Shown: positions 1-8,074, counted from the stretch's first letter. The stretch: 32,284 bases of DNA from Candidatus Coproplasma stercoravium (GCA_018713165.1 DVFR01000031.1:1-32284); one strand, 5' to 3'. Made by a program: numbers and translations. The notes: a model not told the origin generated them from the letters alone.

Positions 1-34
1 GCAAACGCATATGTCAAAGCGTTTGCGGTGACCG
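1..34. repeat. Short hairpin repeat (copy A)
   Basis: GCAAACGC at 1-8 and GCGTTTGC at 19-26 form an 8-bp inverted repeat, followed directly by the palindrome CGGTGACCG at 26-34. The same module lies on the opposite strand at 19272-19304, so it is a dispersed hairpin repeat. The window edge may cut it. Confidence 0.6.
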
Positions 35-146
35 TGCGAGCGAAGTGCTGCTCTGCCGAGGTTCCCGAAGGGAAACGGCAGATGCGGTAGGCAATAACCT
101 TATTGCCGCCAAGACACCCTGCTTGCGCACGTTATTTATTTTTTAA
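33..146 (+). ncRNA. Candidate structured RNA upstream of feoAB
   Basis: A closing stem CGTGCG (33-38)/CGCACG (126-131) encloses two hairpins. The first is CTGCCG (53-58)/CGGCAG (76-81) with an inner TTCCC/GGGAA stem. The second is GGCAATAA (90-97)/TTATTGCC (100-107). A T-rich tail at 132-144 follows, as after an intrinsic terminator. It could be a small RNA, a metal-sensing leader of feoAB, or part of a repeat. I checked the core motifs I know for the 6S, SRP, c-di-GMP, TPP, FMN, M-box and NiCo families and none matched, so no family is assigned. Confidence 0.4.
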
Positions 147-168
147 ACTGATAATGCCGAAGGACGGT

Positions 169-192
169 AGCCCGAATTTGGTTCGGGCTTTA
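169..192 (+). terminator. Hairpin in the feoA leader, possible attenuator
   Basis: AGCCCGAA (169-176) pairs with TTCGGGCT (182-189) around a 5-nt loop and is followed by a short TTTAA. It could be a weak terminator or attenuator ahead of feoA. The T-run is short, so confidence is low. Confidence 0.35.
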
Positions 193-287
193 AGCCGGAC
201 TACGACGATATAAATCTCACGGCGGAAGATTTTGCCGCAGGCAAAAGATTTCGCGTGAACATATTATAAGGAGAATATAAAACGACA

Positions 288-521
288 ATGGGCAAACTAC
301 TTTGTAATTTTGCCGTCGGCGAGAGCGGAAGGGTAAAATCCGTGCTCGGCGAAGGCAGGGTCAGAAGAAGGCTTTTCGATATGGGCGTCACCCCGGGTGC
401 GGACGTGACTCTCGTAAAAAAAGCTCCACTCGGCGACCCGCTCGAAGTTACTATCCGCGGCTATCAGCTCACGCTGAGAAAGACCGAGGCGCAGTGTGTT
501 GAAACGGAGGCGGCAAAATGA
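288..521 (+). CDS. feoA: FeoA-type ferrous iron transport accessory protein
   Basis: A 77-residue SH3-like FeoA-family protein, a small cytoplasmic partner of the Fe2+ transporter FeoB. The family pattern is visible: a start like MGKLLCNFAVGESGRV, then RRRLFDMGVTPGADVTLVKKAPLGDPLEV and a terminal IRGYQLTLRK segment. The stop overlaps the feoB start by 4 bases (ATGA), so the two are translationally coupled. AAGGAG lies at 268-273, about 14 nt before the ATG. That is longer than usual, but no nearer start fits. Length and motifs are normal for the family. I did not find a convincing promoter directly upstream, so transcription may begin further left. Confidence 0.9.
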   Translation: MGKLLCNFAVGESGRVKSVLGEGRVRRRLFDMGVTPGADVTLVKKAPLGDPLEVTIRGYQLTLRKTEAQCVETEAAK

Positions 522-2854
522 GAACTTTCGCACTCGCAGGCAACCCCAACTGCGGCAAAACCACGCTGTTCAACGCGCTCACAGGCTCCACGGCGCACGT
601 CGGCAACTGGCCGGGCGTTACGGTGGATAAGAGGGAGGGCGTGTATAAGGGCGGCGCCGAGCATGTTCAGATTGTCGACCTGCCCGGCATCTACTCTCTC
701 TCGCCCTACACCCCCGAAGAGGTGATTGCGCGGAACTTCATCTTAAACGAACACCCCGACGGCATAATAAATATCGTCGACGCCACCAATCTGGAGCGCA
801 ACCTGTACCTCACCACCCAGCTTCTGGAGATGGACGTACCCGTGATAATCGCGCTCAACATGATGGACGCGGTGGGAAAGGCCGGCGACAGCATAGACGC
901 GCCCACGCTTGAAAGGGCAATAGGCGTGCCCGTCGTGCCCATTTCGGCGCTCAAAGAGACGGGCATAAAGGAGCTTATGGAGCGCGCGGTCGCAATGCCC
1001 GCGCAACGCAGGGGCGAAACGGTGCTCCGCGCGGCGCTCGGCGAACCCATAGCCGAGGCGGAGGCATTCTATAAAAAGCAGGAGATAACCTCCCCCGTAT
1101 TCCACGCCTTAAAACTTTTAGAGGGCGACGAGCTCGAAGCGGAGGGACGCGAGGCAAAGGCGCTCCTTGCCGATATAAGGCAGAAATACGGCGAAGATTT
1201 GGAGGCGACGATAGCCGACGAGAGGTATAAGTACATATCGGCAAACTTCTCCGCGGCAAAGAAAAAGGGCGCACTACCCGTCGTCGAAAAGAGGAGCAGG
1301 TTTTTCAGAAGCAGGCCTGCAAAACCCGTCGACCCCAATCTCACAAAGTCCGACCGTGCCGACAGGGTGCTCACGCATAAAATATGGGGCATTCCCATAT
1401 TCATAGTAATACTTTTCTTCGTATTCCACCTCACTTTCTCTGAAAATCTGTTCTATCTGAACGGCTTTACCGAAAGTCAGGCGTGGATGCCCACGATGGA
1501 GGAGCTCGGCTACGGCGAAACGCTGGGCGATTCGGAGATATATTCCAACTTCGGGATAGCTCTGGCAGCGTGCTTCTACGACGGCGCCGTGTTCTCGCCG
1601 GGCGTGATTCTCACAAATTTACTTAACCTCGTGCTCAACTACATAACCTACGGCATAGGCTTAGGGGTAGAGGCGGCCGGCGCGGCAGACTGGGCGGCAA
1701 GCCTCGTAAACGACGGCATAGTCGGCGGCATTACGGCTGTTCTCGGCTTCCTTCCCCAGATACTCACGCTGTTCTTGTTCTTCTCCATACTCGAAGATAC
1801 GGGTTATATGGCGCGCGTGGCGTTCATTCTCGACAGAATTTTCCGCCGTTTCGGCCTCTCCGGCAGGGCGTTCATGCCCATGATAATGGGCTTCGGATGC
1901 TCGCTGCCCGCCATGATAAACACGCGTACCCTCGCCGACGAAAAGGAGCGCACCGCAACGATAAGGGTAATTCCCTTCTTCTCCTGCGGCGCAAAGCTGC
2001 CCATTCTCACCGCCATTGCGGGCGGCATATGCGGCGTTTTCGGCTTCTCCAACGTCGACGTTATAACATACTCGATGTATCTCCTCGGCATAATAACAGC
2101 CATCGTTTCGGTGATTGTTATGCGCTCGACGACGATGCGCGGCGAAGTTCCCCCGTTTATCATGGAGCTCCCCGCGTACCACGTGCCGGGGCTTAGAAAC
2201 CTTATGCTCCACCTGTGGGATAAAACCAAGCACTTCGTCAAAAAGGCGTTCACCATAATCTTCGCCTCCACGGTGCTTATCTGGTTCCTCCAATCCTTCA
2301 CGTGGAACTGGACGTTCATCGGCGCCGACAGCATGCAGACGTCCATTCTCGCCTCCATAGGCCAGCTCATACAGCCGCTGTTCACGCCGCTCGGCTTCGG
2401 CTCGCAGCTCAACGAATACGGTTGGGTGTTTGCGGTTGCGGCAATCACCGGCCTCATCGCAAAGGAAAACGTAATCGCAACCTTCTCCGTTCTCGCGGCT
2501 ATGTTCGTTTCGGGCTTCGAGGGAACCGAAGAGGGCGTGGAAGAGGCTATAGTGATGATTCAGAATACCGGCATCACCTGGCCCGCGCTCATAGCGTTCA
2601 TCATGTTCAACATGACCACAATCCCCTGCTTCGCGGCGTGCGCCACCGCCAAGGCGGAGCTGCCCAAGGGTAAGTTCAAGTGGACGGTGCTCTTCTGGAT
2701 TGTAACGAGCTACCTCGTCGGCGCACTCTGCTACACCGTGCTCTCGTGGTGGTGGACGCTGTTCATCTGGCTGGTTGTCGCGGCGGCGGCAGCGGCGCTT
2801 ATAATCCTCAGAAACAAGGGTATACTGCAAGGGAATAAAACAAACCCGATTTAA
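518..2854 (+). CDS. feoB: Ferrous iron transport protein B (GTPase-coupled membrane transporter)
   Basis: A 778-residue FeoB. The N-terminal G domain has the P-loop GNPNCGKT at residues 8-15, a G3 DLPG, a G4 NMMD and a G5-like SALK. A charged linker near residues 250-280 leads into the polytopic channel domain, with Gate motifs such as FMPMIMGFGCSLPAM and a late PCFAACATAKAEL containing the conserved Cys-Ala pattern. It imports Fe2+ across the cytoplasmic membrane and is the second gene of the feoAB unit. It appears somewhat longer than many Firmicutes FeoB proteins, because of extra sequence between the first channel helices (around residues 310-360). No clear terminator follows; the 3' side is a region of inverted repeats before the small Cys-rich gene. 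Confidence 0.96.
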   Translation: MRTFALAGNPNCGKTTLFNALTGSTAHVGNWPGVTVDKREGVYKGGAEHVQIVDLPGIYSLSPYTPEEVIARNFILNEHPDGIINIVDATNLERNLYLTTQLLEMDVPVIIALNMMDAVGKAGDSIDAPTLERAIGVPVVPISALKETGIKELMERAVAMPAQRRGETVLRAALGEPIAEAEAFYKKQEITSPVFHALKLLEGDELEAEGREAKALLADIRQKYGEDLEATIADERYKYISANFSAAKKKGALPVVEKRSRFFRSRPAKPVDPNLTKSDRADRVLTHKIWGIPIFIVILFFVFHLTFSENLFYLNGFTESQAWMPTMEELGYGETLGDSEIYSNFGIALAACFYDGAVFSPGVILTNLLNLVLNYITYGIGLGVEAAGAADWAASLVNDGIVGGITAVLGFLPQILTLFLFFSILEDTGYMARVAFILDRIFRRFGLSGRAFMPMIMGFGCSLPAMINTRTLADEKERTATIRVIPFFSCGAKLPILTAIAGGICGVFGFSNVDVITYSMYLLGIITAIVSVIVMRSTTMRGEVPPFIMELPAYHVPGLRNLMLHLWDKTKHFVKKAFTIIFASTVLIWFLQSFTWNWTFIGADSMQTSILASIGQLIQPLFTPLGFGSQLNEYGWVFAVAAITGLIAKENVIATFSVLAAMFVSGFEGTEEGVEEAIVMIQNTGITWPALIAFIMFNMTTIPCFAACATAKAELPKGKFKWTVLFWIVTSYLVGALCYTVLSWWWTLFIWLVVAAAAAALIILRNKGILQGNKTNPI

Positions 2855-3198
2855 AGCGGGGATATCACGGCACCAGCGGCGTTAAACCCCTTGAACGTGC
2901 CACCGGGCACGCCCTGCGGTTTTTGCCTTGCTTTTGCCGCAATCTGCCCGCTTTAAATTGCCTTGCACCTTTAAATAGCGCATTTTGCGGTGAATTTGCG
3001 TGATGACGAAGCAGCAATACTCTTGCGGTATTGCAATGAGGAAGAACGCCAAGGCATGCAAAAGACGCATTTAAAGGCGGGTTCGTATTAATCCCTTACA
3101 GTATAATAAAATTTCCCAAACTGCGCAGAAAGAGGGCGTAAAACAGACTGAAATCTGTGTGGTTAACACACTAAAAAACTGATTGATTGAGGCATGGT
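2851..3198. other. Intergenic region with inverted repeats after feoB
   Basis: No gene is supported here. TTTAAAGCGGG (2851-2861) is repeated inverted as CCCGCTTTAAA (2947-2957) and encloses the hairpin CGTGCC (2896-2901)/GGCACG (2906-2911). A further 7-bp hairpin is GCAATAC (3014-3020)/GTATTGC (3028-3034). TATAAT occurs at 3102-3107 but without a good -35. The texture resembles a non-coding intergenic repeat, although only one copy lies in this window. Confidence 0.45.
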
Positions 3199-3390
3199 AT
3201 GGGTCCTTTTGAAATTGCGACGATAGTTGTCGTCGGGCTCGCCGTTATAGGCATAATAGCTTATTTTATAGTAAAAAAGGTCAGGGGCGAAAGCATTTCG
3301 TGCGACTGCGGAAGTTGCAGCGGCTGTCCGCATTGCAACGCCTGCAAAACTCACAAGAGCCGTAAGCCCGAAAACGGCGCAAAAAAATAA
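3199..3390 (+). CDS. FeoB-associated Cys-rich membrane protein
   Basis: A 63-residue protein with one N-terminal membrane helix (about residues 5-25), a short basic stretch, then a cysteine cluster CDCGSCSGCPHCNAC, and a lysine-rich tail. This matches the small Cys-rich proteins commonly found beside feoB in Firmicutes, presumed to handle Fe2+ or metal at the cytoplasmic face. A TTG at 3187 would extend the frame, but the ATG at 3199 is preferred because GAGG at 3189-3192 is correctly spaced. It lies about 340 bp after feoB, so it may be cotranscribed or have its own promoter. The exact role of the family is not established. Confidence 0.82.
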   Translation: MGPFEIATIVVVGLAVIGIIAYFIVKKVRGESISCDCGSCSGCPHCNACKTHKSRKPENGAKK

Positions 3391-3810
3391 TATGCCCCGC
3401 GGCATGCCGCGAATCGCAGGTTTTTTCCGCCCTGCGGCGGATAAACGTAAACAAGTATACACGTCAAAACTCCTAAATAATACGTTGTGCGAACTCCTCT
3501 GTGCAAAACTGTGCAGGGGAGTTTGCCTTTGCGTGCAAAATCAACGCCTTTTATACGGGCGGTATTTCCGCCATATATGCGGGGCAATTTCTTTTTATCC
3601 GCAAAAAACGGCTGCCGTTTGCCGAAAGGCACGCAACGTTTTATCCGTGCGGCGGCGGGCGCAGGGTTGCGCCCGCCGCCTTATTCGCATGCTCTTTCCG
3701 CCCCCACGTTTGTTCCCGCGCCGCAAAAATGCGGCGCAATTTTAAAAAATAACAAAAATGCATAATTATAATGACAATTAGCGCAAGCCTTACAATTTTT
3801 GTTCAAACAT
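3391..3810. other. Gene-free region with several strong hairpins
   Basis: No coding sequence is supported. Three stable stems are visible. A 14-bp stem with three G-U pairs lies at 3492-3505/3510-3523 (loop AAAC). A perfect 12-bp GC stem lies at 3651-3662/3669-3680. An 8-bp GCGCCGCA/TGCGGCGC stem lies at 3718-3737, followed by AATTTT, and may terminate upstream transcription. The palindrome CGCGGCATGCCGCG lies just after the stop codon of the Cys-rich gene. Overlapping frames of 80-117 codons here are out of character with neighbouring genes and lack ribosome sites. Confidence 0.5.
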
Positions 3811-3839
3811 TTGTCAAACACGATTAAATTATGTATAAT
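3811..3839 (+). promoter_or_regulatory. Promoter of the aminotransferase gene
   Basis: TTGTCA (3811-3816), a 17-nt spacer, and TATAAT (3834-3839). Predicted start of transcription is near 3846. This lies downstream of the frame opening at 3843, which supports the later ATG at 3930. Confidence 0.8.
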
Positions 3840-3929
3840 TGAATGGAAAATCAAATTTACGGCAAAAACTTTAAGGAGCGCAGCCGCCGTTCAAGGCTGC
3901 CCCGCAGTTTTGCAAAGGAAGTGCATTTT

Positions 3930-5132
3930 ATGTCAAAGTTATCGCAAAGAGTATCCACCATAGCGCCCTCCATGACGCTGGCCATGTCGGCAAAGGCGGC
4001 CGAGCTTAAGGCCGCGGGCGAAAACGTAATTTCGTTCGGCGTCGGCGAACCCGACTTCAACACCCCCGCGCACATCATTCAGGCGGCAAAGGACGCGCTC
4101 GATAAGGGATACACCAAATACGTTGCGGCGGCAGGCCTGCCCGCGCTCAAAAAAGCCGTATGCAAAAAGTTTAAAGAAGATAACGGGCTCGACTACGAGC
4201 CTTCGCAGATAATAATCTCCAACGGCGCCAAGCACTCCATTTTCAACGCGGTGTTCGCGACAATCGACCCGGGCGACGAGGTGATAATCCCCGCGCCCTA
4301 CTGGCTCACCTATCCCGAAGTTGTAAAGTGCTGCGGCGGCGTGCCCGTATATGTAAACACCACGCGCGGGTCGGGCTTCAAGATGACGGCGGAGCAGCTC
4401 GAAGCAGCCGTAACGCCCAAAACCAAGATGCTCATCTTCAACACGCCATGCAACCCCACGGGCGCGGTTTATTCCGAAGAGGAGATAAGGGCAATCGCCG
4501 CAGTCTGCGAAAAGCACGACATTTTAGTGCTCGCCGACGAAATTTACGAAAAGCTGATATACGGCGGACAGAAGCACTTCTCTATTGCTACCGTTTCGCC
4601 CAAGATGAAGGAGCTCACCATTACCGTAAACGGCGTATCAAAGTCGTACGCGATGACGGGCTGGAGGCTCGGATATCTTGCCGCCGCTCCCGAAATCGCC
4701 AAGGCTATAGCCTCCTTCCAGAGCCACGCAACCTCAAACGTAAACACGATGACGCAGTACGCAACCCTCGCCGCGCTCGAAGGCCCCACCGAACCCATGC
4801 AGGAGATGGTAAAGGCATTCGGCGAGCGCCGCGATAAGATGATGGAAATTCTCGACGGGCTCAAACCCCTCGGCCTCGACTATGTAAAGCCCGAAGGCGC
4901 GTTCTACGTAATGCTGCTGTGCGACAGGTTCTACGGCAAGAGCTACGGGGGCAGGGTGATAAAGGGCAGCATGGACATGACCGAAATGCTTCTCGAGCAC
5001 GCAAAGGTCGCGCTCACGCCCGGCATCTGCTTCGGCGACGACGACTGCATCCGCCTCTCCTACGCGCTCTCCATGGAAGAGATGGTGGAGGGACTTGCGC
5101 GAATCGAAAAGTTCGTGCGCGCGATTAAATAA
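3930..5132 (+). CDS. Pyridoxal-phosphate class I aminotransferase (aspartate aminotransferase type)
   Basis: A 400-residue fold-type I aminotransferase, most like Firmicutes aspartate aminotransferases (AspB/AspC). Seen: FGVGEPDFNTP near residues 36-46, NPTG at 175-178, the PLP-ring aspartate D203 in LADEIYE, the Schiff-base lysine K238 in NGVSKSYAMTGWRLGY, and a late CIRLSYA carrying the substrate-carboxylate arginine. The frame is open from 3843, but the ATG at 3930 has an AAAGGAAG ribosome site and gives the usual N-terminus MSKLSQRVS. It likely interconverts aspartate and oxaloacetate, which fits threonine synthase about 700 bp downstream. Substrate specificity cannot be fixed from sequence alone, since related enzymes use alanine, aromatic or prephenate substrates. 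Confidence 0.92.
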   Translation: MSKLSQRVSTIAPSMTLAMSAKAAELKAAGENVISFGVGEPDFNTPAHIIQAAKDALDKGYTKYVAAAGLPALKKAVCKKFKEDNGLDYEPSQIIISNGAKHSIFNAVFATIDPGDEVIIPAPYWLTYPEVVKCCGGVPVYVNTTRGSGFKMTAEQLEAAVTPKTKMLIFNTPCNPTGAVYSEEEIRAIAAVCEKHDILVLADEIYEKLIYGGQKHFSIATVSPKMKELTITVNGVSKSYAMTGWRLGYLAAAPEIAKAIASFQSHATSNVNTMTQYATLAALEGPTEPMQEMVKAFGERRDKMMEILDGLKPLGLDYVKPEGAFYVMLLCDRFYGKSYGGRVIKGSMDMTEMLLEHAKVALTPGICFGDDDCIRLSYALSMEEMVEGLARIEKFVRAIK

Positions 5133-5259
5133 GGTATTCGGTCGGGCGCAAGCCGCACGAATAAGGCGCAAGCCGCGCATAAAAAGCCGTCGTATTCTGC
5201 CGTAAAGTGAAATAACGGCGACTATTTTCAAAAAATTTATTTAAATTTTGCCAAAGGTA

Positions 5260-5288
5260 TTGAAATTCCTCCGTTTTACTGTTAAAAT
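5260..5288 (+). promoter_or_regulatory. Promoter of the P-loop protein gene
   Basis: TTGAAA (5260-5265), a 17-nt spacer and TAAAAT (5283-5288), 40 bp before the start codon. Confidence 0.7.
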
Positions 5289-5328
5289 AGAATAAACATA
5301 CCCGATACGGTATGACAGGAGGATATAA

Positions 5329-5736
5329 ATGATAAAAATTATAACGGGCGCCAAAGGCACGGGCAAGACGAAGAAACTGATAGACGCTGCAAATAAGGAC
5401 GCGGAGAGCGCGAAGGGCGTTCTCGCGTTCATAACCGACACCAAGCGTTATATGTACGATTTGAACCGTCTCGTGCGCTTTATAGACGTAACCGATTATA
5501 ACATTGCGGGCGAGGACGCGCTCTGCGGGTTCGTAAAGGGCGTAGCTGCCGGCAATCACGACTACGAATACATCTACATAGACGGCATTGCGCGCATTGC
5601 GGGCAAGGAACTTTCCGAAATGGCGGGCATATTCTATATGCTCGAAAAACTCTCGAACGACAACAACATCGTGATAACCATCACGTGCAGCTGCCCCGTT
5701 GAGAGCCTGCCCGAATTTATTGCAAAATACGCTTAA
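5329..5736 (+). CDS. Small P-loop ATP-binding protein
   Basis: A 135-residue protein starting with a clear Walker A, GAKGTGKT at residues 7-14, and a Walker B-like strand YEYIYID ending at D85. The rest has the alternating pattern of a minimal P-loop NTPase core. Homologues in Clostridia are often labelled ATP-binding or 'twitching motility PilT' proteins, but no pilus ATPase signature is present and I do not assign a function. AGGAGG at 5316-5321 is well placed. It has its own promoter upstream and a strong terminator downstream, so it appears to be monocistronic. Confidence 0.8.
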   Translation: MIKIITGAKGTGKTKKLIDAANKDAESAKGVLAFITDTKRYMYDLNRLVRFIDVTDYNIAGEDALCGFVKGVAAGNHDYEYIYIDGIARIAGKELSEMAGIFYMLEKLSNDNNIVITITCSCPVESLPEFIAKYA

Positions 5737-5763
5737 AAAACGTAGACTACCCAAAACTTTTCG

Positions 5764-5800
5764 GGGGAGCGCAATTTTTTCGCGCTCCCCTTTTATTTTC
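5764..5800 (+). terminator. Rho-independent terminator after the P-loop gene
   Basis: Stem GGGGAGCGC (5764-5772)/GCGCTCCCC (5782-5790) followed by TTTTATTTT. Confidence 0.88.
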
Positions 5801-5835
5801 GGCGCCCCTTTTTGCGGCGCACCAGGAGTGATAAA

Positions 5836-7320
5836 ATGAATTTTATAAGCACGCGCGGCGGCGAAAAGGTTACGGGCGCCAGGGCAATCGTGCAGGGGCT
5901 TTCGGCGGGCGGCGGCCTGTTCGTTCCCGAAACGTTCCCTCCCGTAACGAGAGAAGAGCTCGAAGAGATGCTCCCCATGAGCTATCCCGAGAGGGCGGCA
6001 AAAGTTTTATCCAAATATCTCGACGACTACGACGGCGCCGGGCTCTTGTCTGCGCTCGATAAGGCATATTCCAAATTCGAGGGCGACCCAGCCCCGCTCG
6101 TAAAGATTGACGACGGCATATATATCCTCGAACTGTGGCACGGCCCCACCTGCGCGTTCAAGGACATGGCGCTCACCGTACTGCCCTATCTTCTGCGCAA
6201 AGGGTGCGACATATGCGGCATCAAAGAGCAGATTTTAATCCTCGTCGCAACTTCGGGCGATACGGGCAAGGCGGCGCTCGAGGGCTTTAAAGACGCCGAA
6301 GGCATAAAGATAATGGTGTTCTATCCCGACGACGGCGTATCTAAAATGCAGAAGCTGCAGATGTGCACGCAGGAGGGCAAAAACGTCAACGTCGTCGCCG
6401 TAAAGGGCAATTTCGACGACTGCCAGACTGCGGTGAAGGAAATTTTTGCAAACGAAGAGTATGCGAAAATTTTAAAGGACAAAAACGTCATTCTCTCCTC
6501 GGCGAACTCCATAAACTTCGGCAGGCTTGCGCCTCAGATTGCCTACTATTTCTCATCCTACCTCGATTTGGTGAGCGGCGGGCAGATAGAAATGGGGCAG
6601 GAGATTGACTTCTCCGTTCCCACGGGCAACTTCGGCAATATCCTCGCGGCGTACTACGCAAAGCGCATGGGTCTGCCCGTACGCAGGCTGCACTGCGCCT
6701 CAAATTTAAACAACGTTTTGACCGACTTCTTTGCAAGCGGCAAGTACGATACGCACCGCAATTTCTACAAGACGACTTCGCCCTCCATGGACATACTCAT
6801 ATCCTCCAACCTGGAGCGCCTTCTCTTCGAGATATGCGGCAGGGATACGGGGCGCACCGCAGAGCTCATGAAACAGCTCAAAGAAAAGGGCGAATATACC
6901 ATAACAGCAGAGGAAAAGGCAAAGATTGCAGAGATTTTCGACGGCGGCTTCGCCAACGAGGACGAGGTGGTCGAAACGATTTACGACGTCTTCTGCGACA
7001 CGGGCTATACCATGGATACGCACACGGGTTGCGCAATGAAGGTCGCGCTCGACTGGTTCGACAAGAACAAAAAGGACGCGACCAATATGGTCGTCGTATC
7101 CACCGCCAACCCCTATAAATTCCCCCAGGACGTGCTGTACGCCGTTACGGGCAACGACGTTAAGGACAGTTTCAAGGGCATAAAGCGCCTGCACGCCGCA
7201 ACGGCCATGGCCGTTCCCAAGAGCCTTTCCGGCCTTAGGGATAAGCCCGTCCGCTTTACAAAAACGGCAAAGCGCGAAAACCTCTTTGCCGAGGTGCTCG
7301 AATTTGTCGATAAAAAATAG
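5836..7320 (+). CDS. thrC: Threonine synthase
   Basis: A 494-residue PLP-dependent threonine synthase of the long form, with the N-terminal domain starting MNFISTRGG. It converts O-phosphohomoserine to threonine. Seen: the catalytic lysine K109 in WHGPTCAFKDMAL, the phosphate-binding SGDTGKAAL near residues 140-148, and SVPTGNFGN in the large domain. The ATG at 5836 has AGGAG at 5823-5827; the frame opens slightly earlier, but that start has no ribosome site. The gene is followed by a very strong terminator. Neighbouring homoserine genes are absent, so the threonine pathway must be completed elsewhere. The nearby aminotransferase may supply aspartate. Confidence 0.95.
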   Translation: MNFISTRGGEKVTGARAIVQGLSAGGGLFVPETFPPVTREELEEMLPMSYPERAAKVLSKYLDDYDGAGLLSALDKAYSKFEGDPAPLVKIDDGIYILELWHGPTCAFKDMALTVLPYLLRKGCDICGIKEQILILVATSGDTGKAALEGFKDAEGIKIMVFYPDDGVSKMQKLQMCTQEGKNVNVVAVKGNFDDCQTAVKEIFANEEYAKILKDKNVILSSANSINFGRLAPQIAYYFSSYLDLVSGGQIEMGQEIDFSVPTGNFGNILAAYYAKRMGLPVRRLHCASNLNNVLTDFFASGKYDTHRNFYKTTSPSMDILISSNLERLLFEICGRDTGRTAELMKQLKEKGEYTITAEEKAKIAEIFDGGFANEDEVVETIYDVFCDTGYTMDTHTGCAMKVALDWFDKNKKDATNMVVVSTANPYKFPQDVLYAVTGNDVKDSFKGIKRLHAATAMAVPKSLSGLRDKPVRFTKTAKRENLFAEVLEFVDKK

Positions 7321-7352
7321 GCCTGGTTTTTAAAAAATTATGATTTAAAAGT

Positions 7353-7396
7353 AACGCCCCGCGGCGCATTTCAATGCGCCGCGGGGCGTTGTTTAT
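7353..7396 (+). terminator. Terminator after thrC
   Basis: A perfect 17-bp stem, 7353-7369 with 7374-7390, loop TTCA, followed by GTTTAT. The U-run is short but the stem is very stable. Confidence 0.8.
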
Positions 7397-7400
7397 CAGC

Positions 7401-7552
7401 GGACAAGCCCCCTTGTGTAAAGGGGGGAGTAAGGGGGGGATTGTAAGAGTTATGAGCGACTGCGGCGCGTTTAGAGTTATAGGCAGGCTTTGGCACTCAT
7501 AAACAATCCCTCAGTCAGCTTTGCTGCCAGCTCCCTTTACACAAGGGAGCCT
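7401..7552. repeat. Dispersed intergenic repeat, copy 1 (compact form)
   Basis: About 152 bp with imperfect inverted ends. The left end has CCCCCTTGTGTAAAGGGGGG followed by GGGGGGATTGTAA. The right end has AACAATCCCTCAGTCAGC and CTCCCTTTACACAAGGGAG. Each end is itself a hairpin. The middle contains TGCGGCGCGTTTAGAGTTAT and is shared with the copies at 13100 and 19031, all in the same orientation. No coding capacity is seen. Confidence 0.85.
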
Positions 7553-7644
7553 GCAATGCGGAAATAAAGCCCGCATGCTACGCCCTATTATAATTGACCC
7601 GCATATATGCCGTAATCAATCGGTTTTACGGATACTTTTTTATG

Positions 7645-7870
7645 TTACAGCTCCTTTATTCCGAGTATATAGTCGGAGGAGATATCCAAAAGCCGGCACA
7701 GTCTCGCGAGCGTGTCGAGCGCGGGGAATATATCGTCGTGCATATAGCGCGAAACCGTCTGCGGCGAAACGCCTATCGCCTTCCTTTTGCGTAAGCCCGC
7801 AATTTTTAATTTCTTCGCGCAGTCTCCGCTGTATTTCCGAAAGCTGCGTGCCGCCGTTCTTTGCTCTCAT
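7645..7870 (-). pseudogene. Frameshifted XRE-type HTH regulator
   Basis: Reading leftward from the ATG at 7868-7870 gives MRAKNGGTQLSEIQRRLREE and IKNCGLTQK. A shift of frame near 7778-7788 then gives KAIGVSPQTVSRYMHDD followed by LDTLARLCRLLDISSDYILG and a stop at 7645. Together these make a recognisable Cro/CI (XRE) helix-turn-helix protein. The 226-bp span is 3n+1, and a few residues between helices 2 and 3 are missing. This fits a deletion of 8 bases between short GAA-type repeats and would leave an intact length of about 77 residues. It is a pseudogene unless the assembly is wrong. The promoter upstream is intact. Confidence 0.72.
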
Positions 7871-7876
7871 ACCTGT

Positions 7877-7905
7877 ATTATCACATAAAACAAGTTTAAT
7901 CGCAA
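7877..7905 (-). promoter_or_regulatory. Promoter of the HTH gene, leaderless arrangement
   Basis: On the minus strand: TTGCGA (7900-7905), a 17-nt spacer and GATAAT (7877-7882). Only 6 nt (7871-7876) separate the -10 box from the ATG, so transcription would begin at or beside the start codon. Confidence 0.55.
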
Positions 7906-8045
7906 CAAAAATATTTGTTTCCGTAAAACGACGGGGTAACGCGTTTTAAGAGGATTTTTTGCGCCGGACAACAGATTTGTCGGTGAAAAGGGCGTGATAA
8001 AAGCCGTTTACTTTGGTGATTGTGCCAAATGTATAAAAAATTGCG

Positions 8046-8074
8046 TTGCATTTTGGGCTGTGGTATGTTAAAAT
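8046..8074 (+). promoter_or_regulatory. Promoter of the trpS operon
   Basis: TTGCAT (8046-8051), a 17-nt spacer and TAAAAT (8069-8074). Predicted start is near 8081, giving a leader of about 66 nt with a GCGGGC/GCCCGC hairpin. It is too short for a T-box, and no T-box core is present. Confidence 0.75.

Noticed and set aside
171-269. A 32-codon open frame ending just before feoA with plausible codon use (ending GKRFRVNIL)
   Set aside because: No start codon or ribosome site is seen, and it begins after an in-frame stop within a hairpin. It may be a remnant of an upstream gene, but it is too short to support.
1661-2830. A long minus-strand frame of 389 codons inside feoB
   Set aside because: It is antisense to a fully convincing FeoB, and its composition is that of a reverse-frame shadow in GC-rich coding DNA.
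2882-3070. A 62-codon minus-strand frame (MRLLHALAFFLIAIPQEY)
   Set aside because: It has no ribosome site and overlaps inverted repeats. It looks like a translated intergenic repeat, not a gene.
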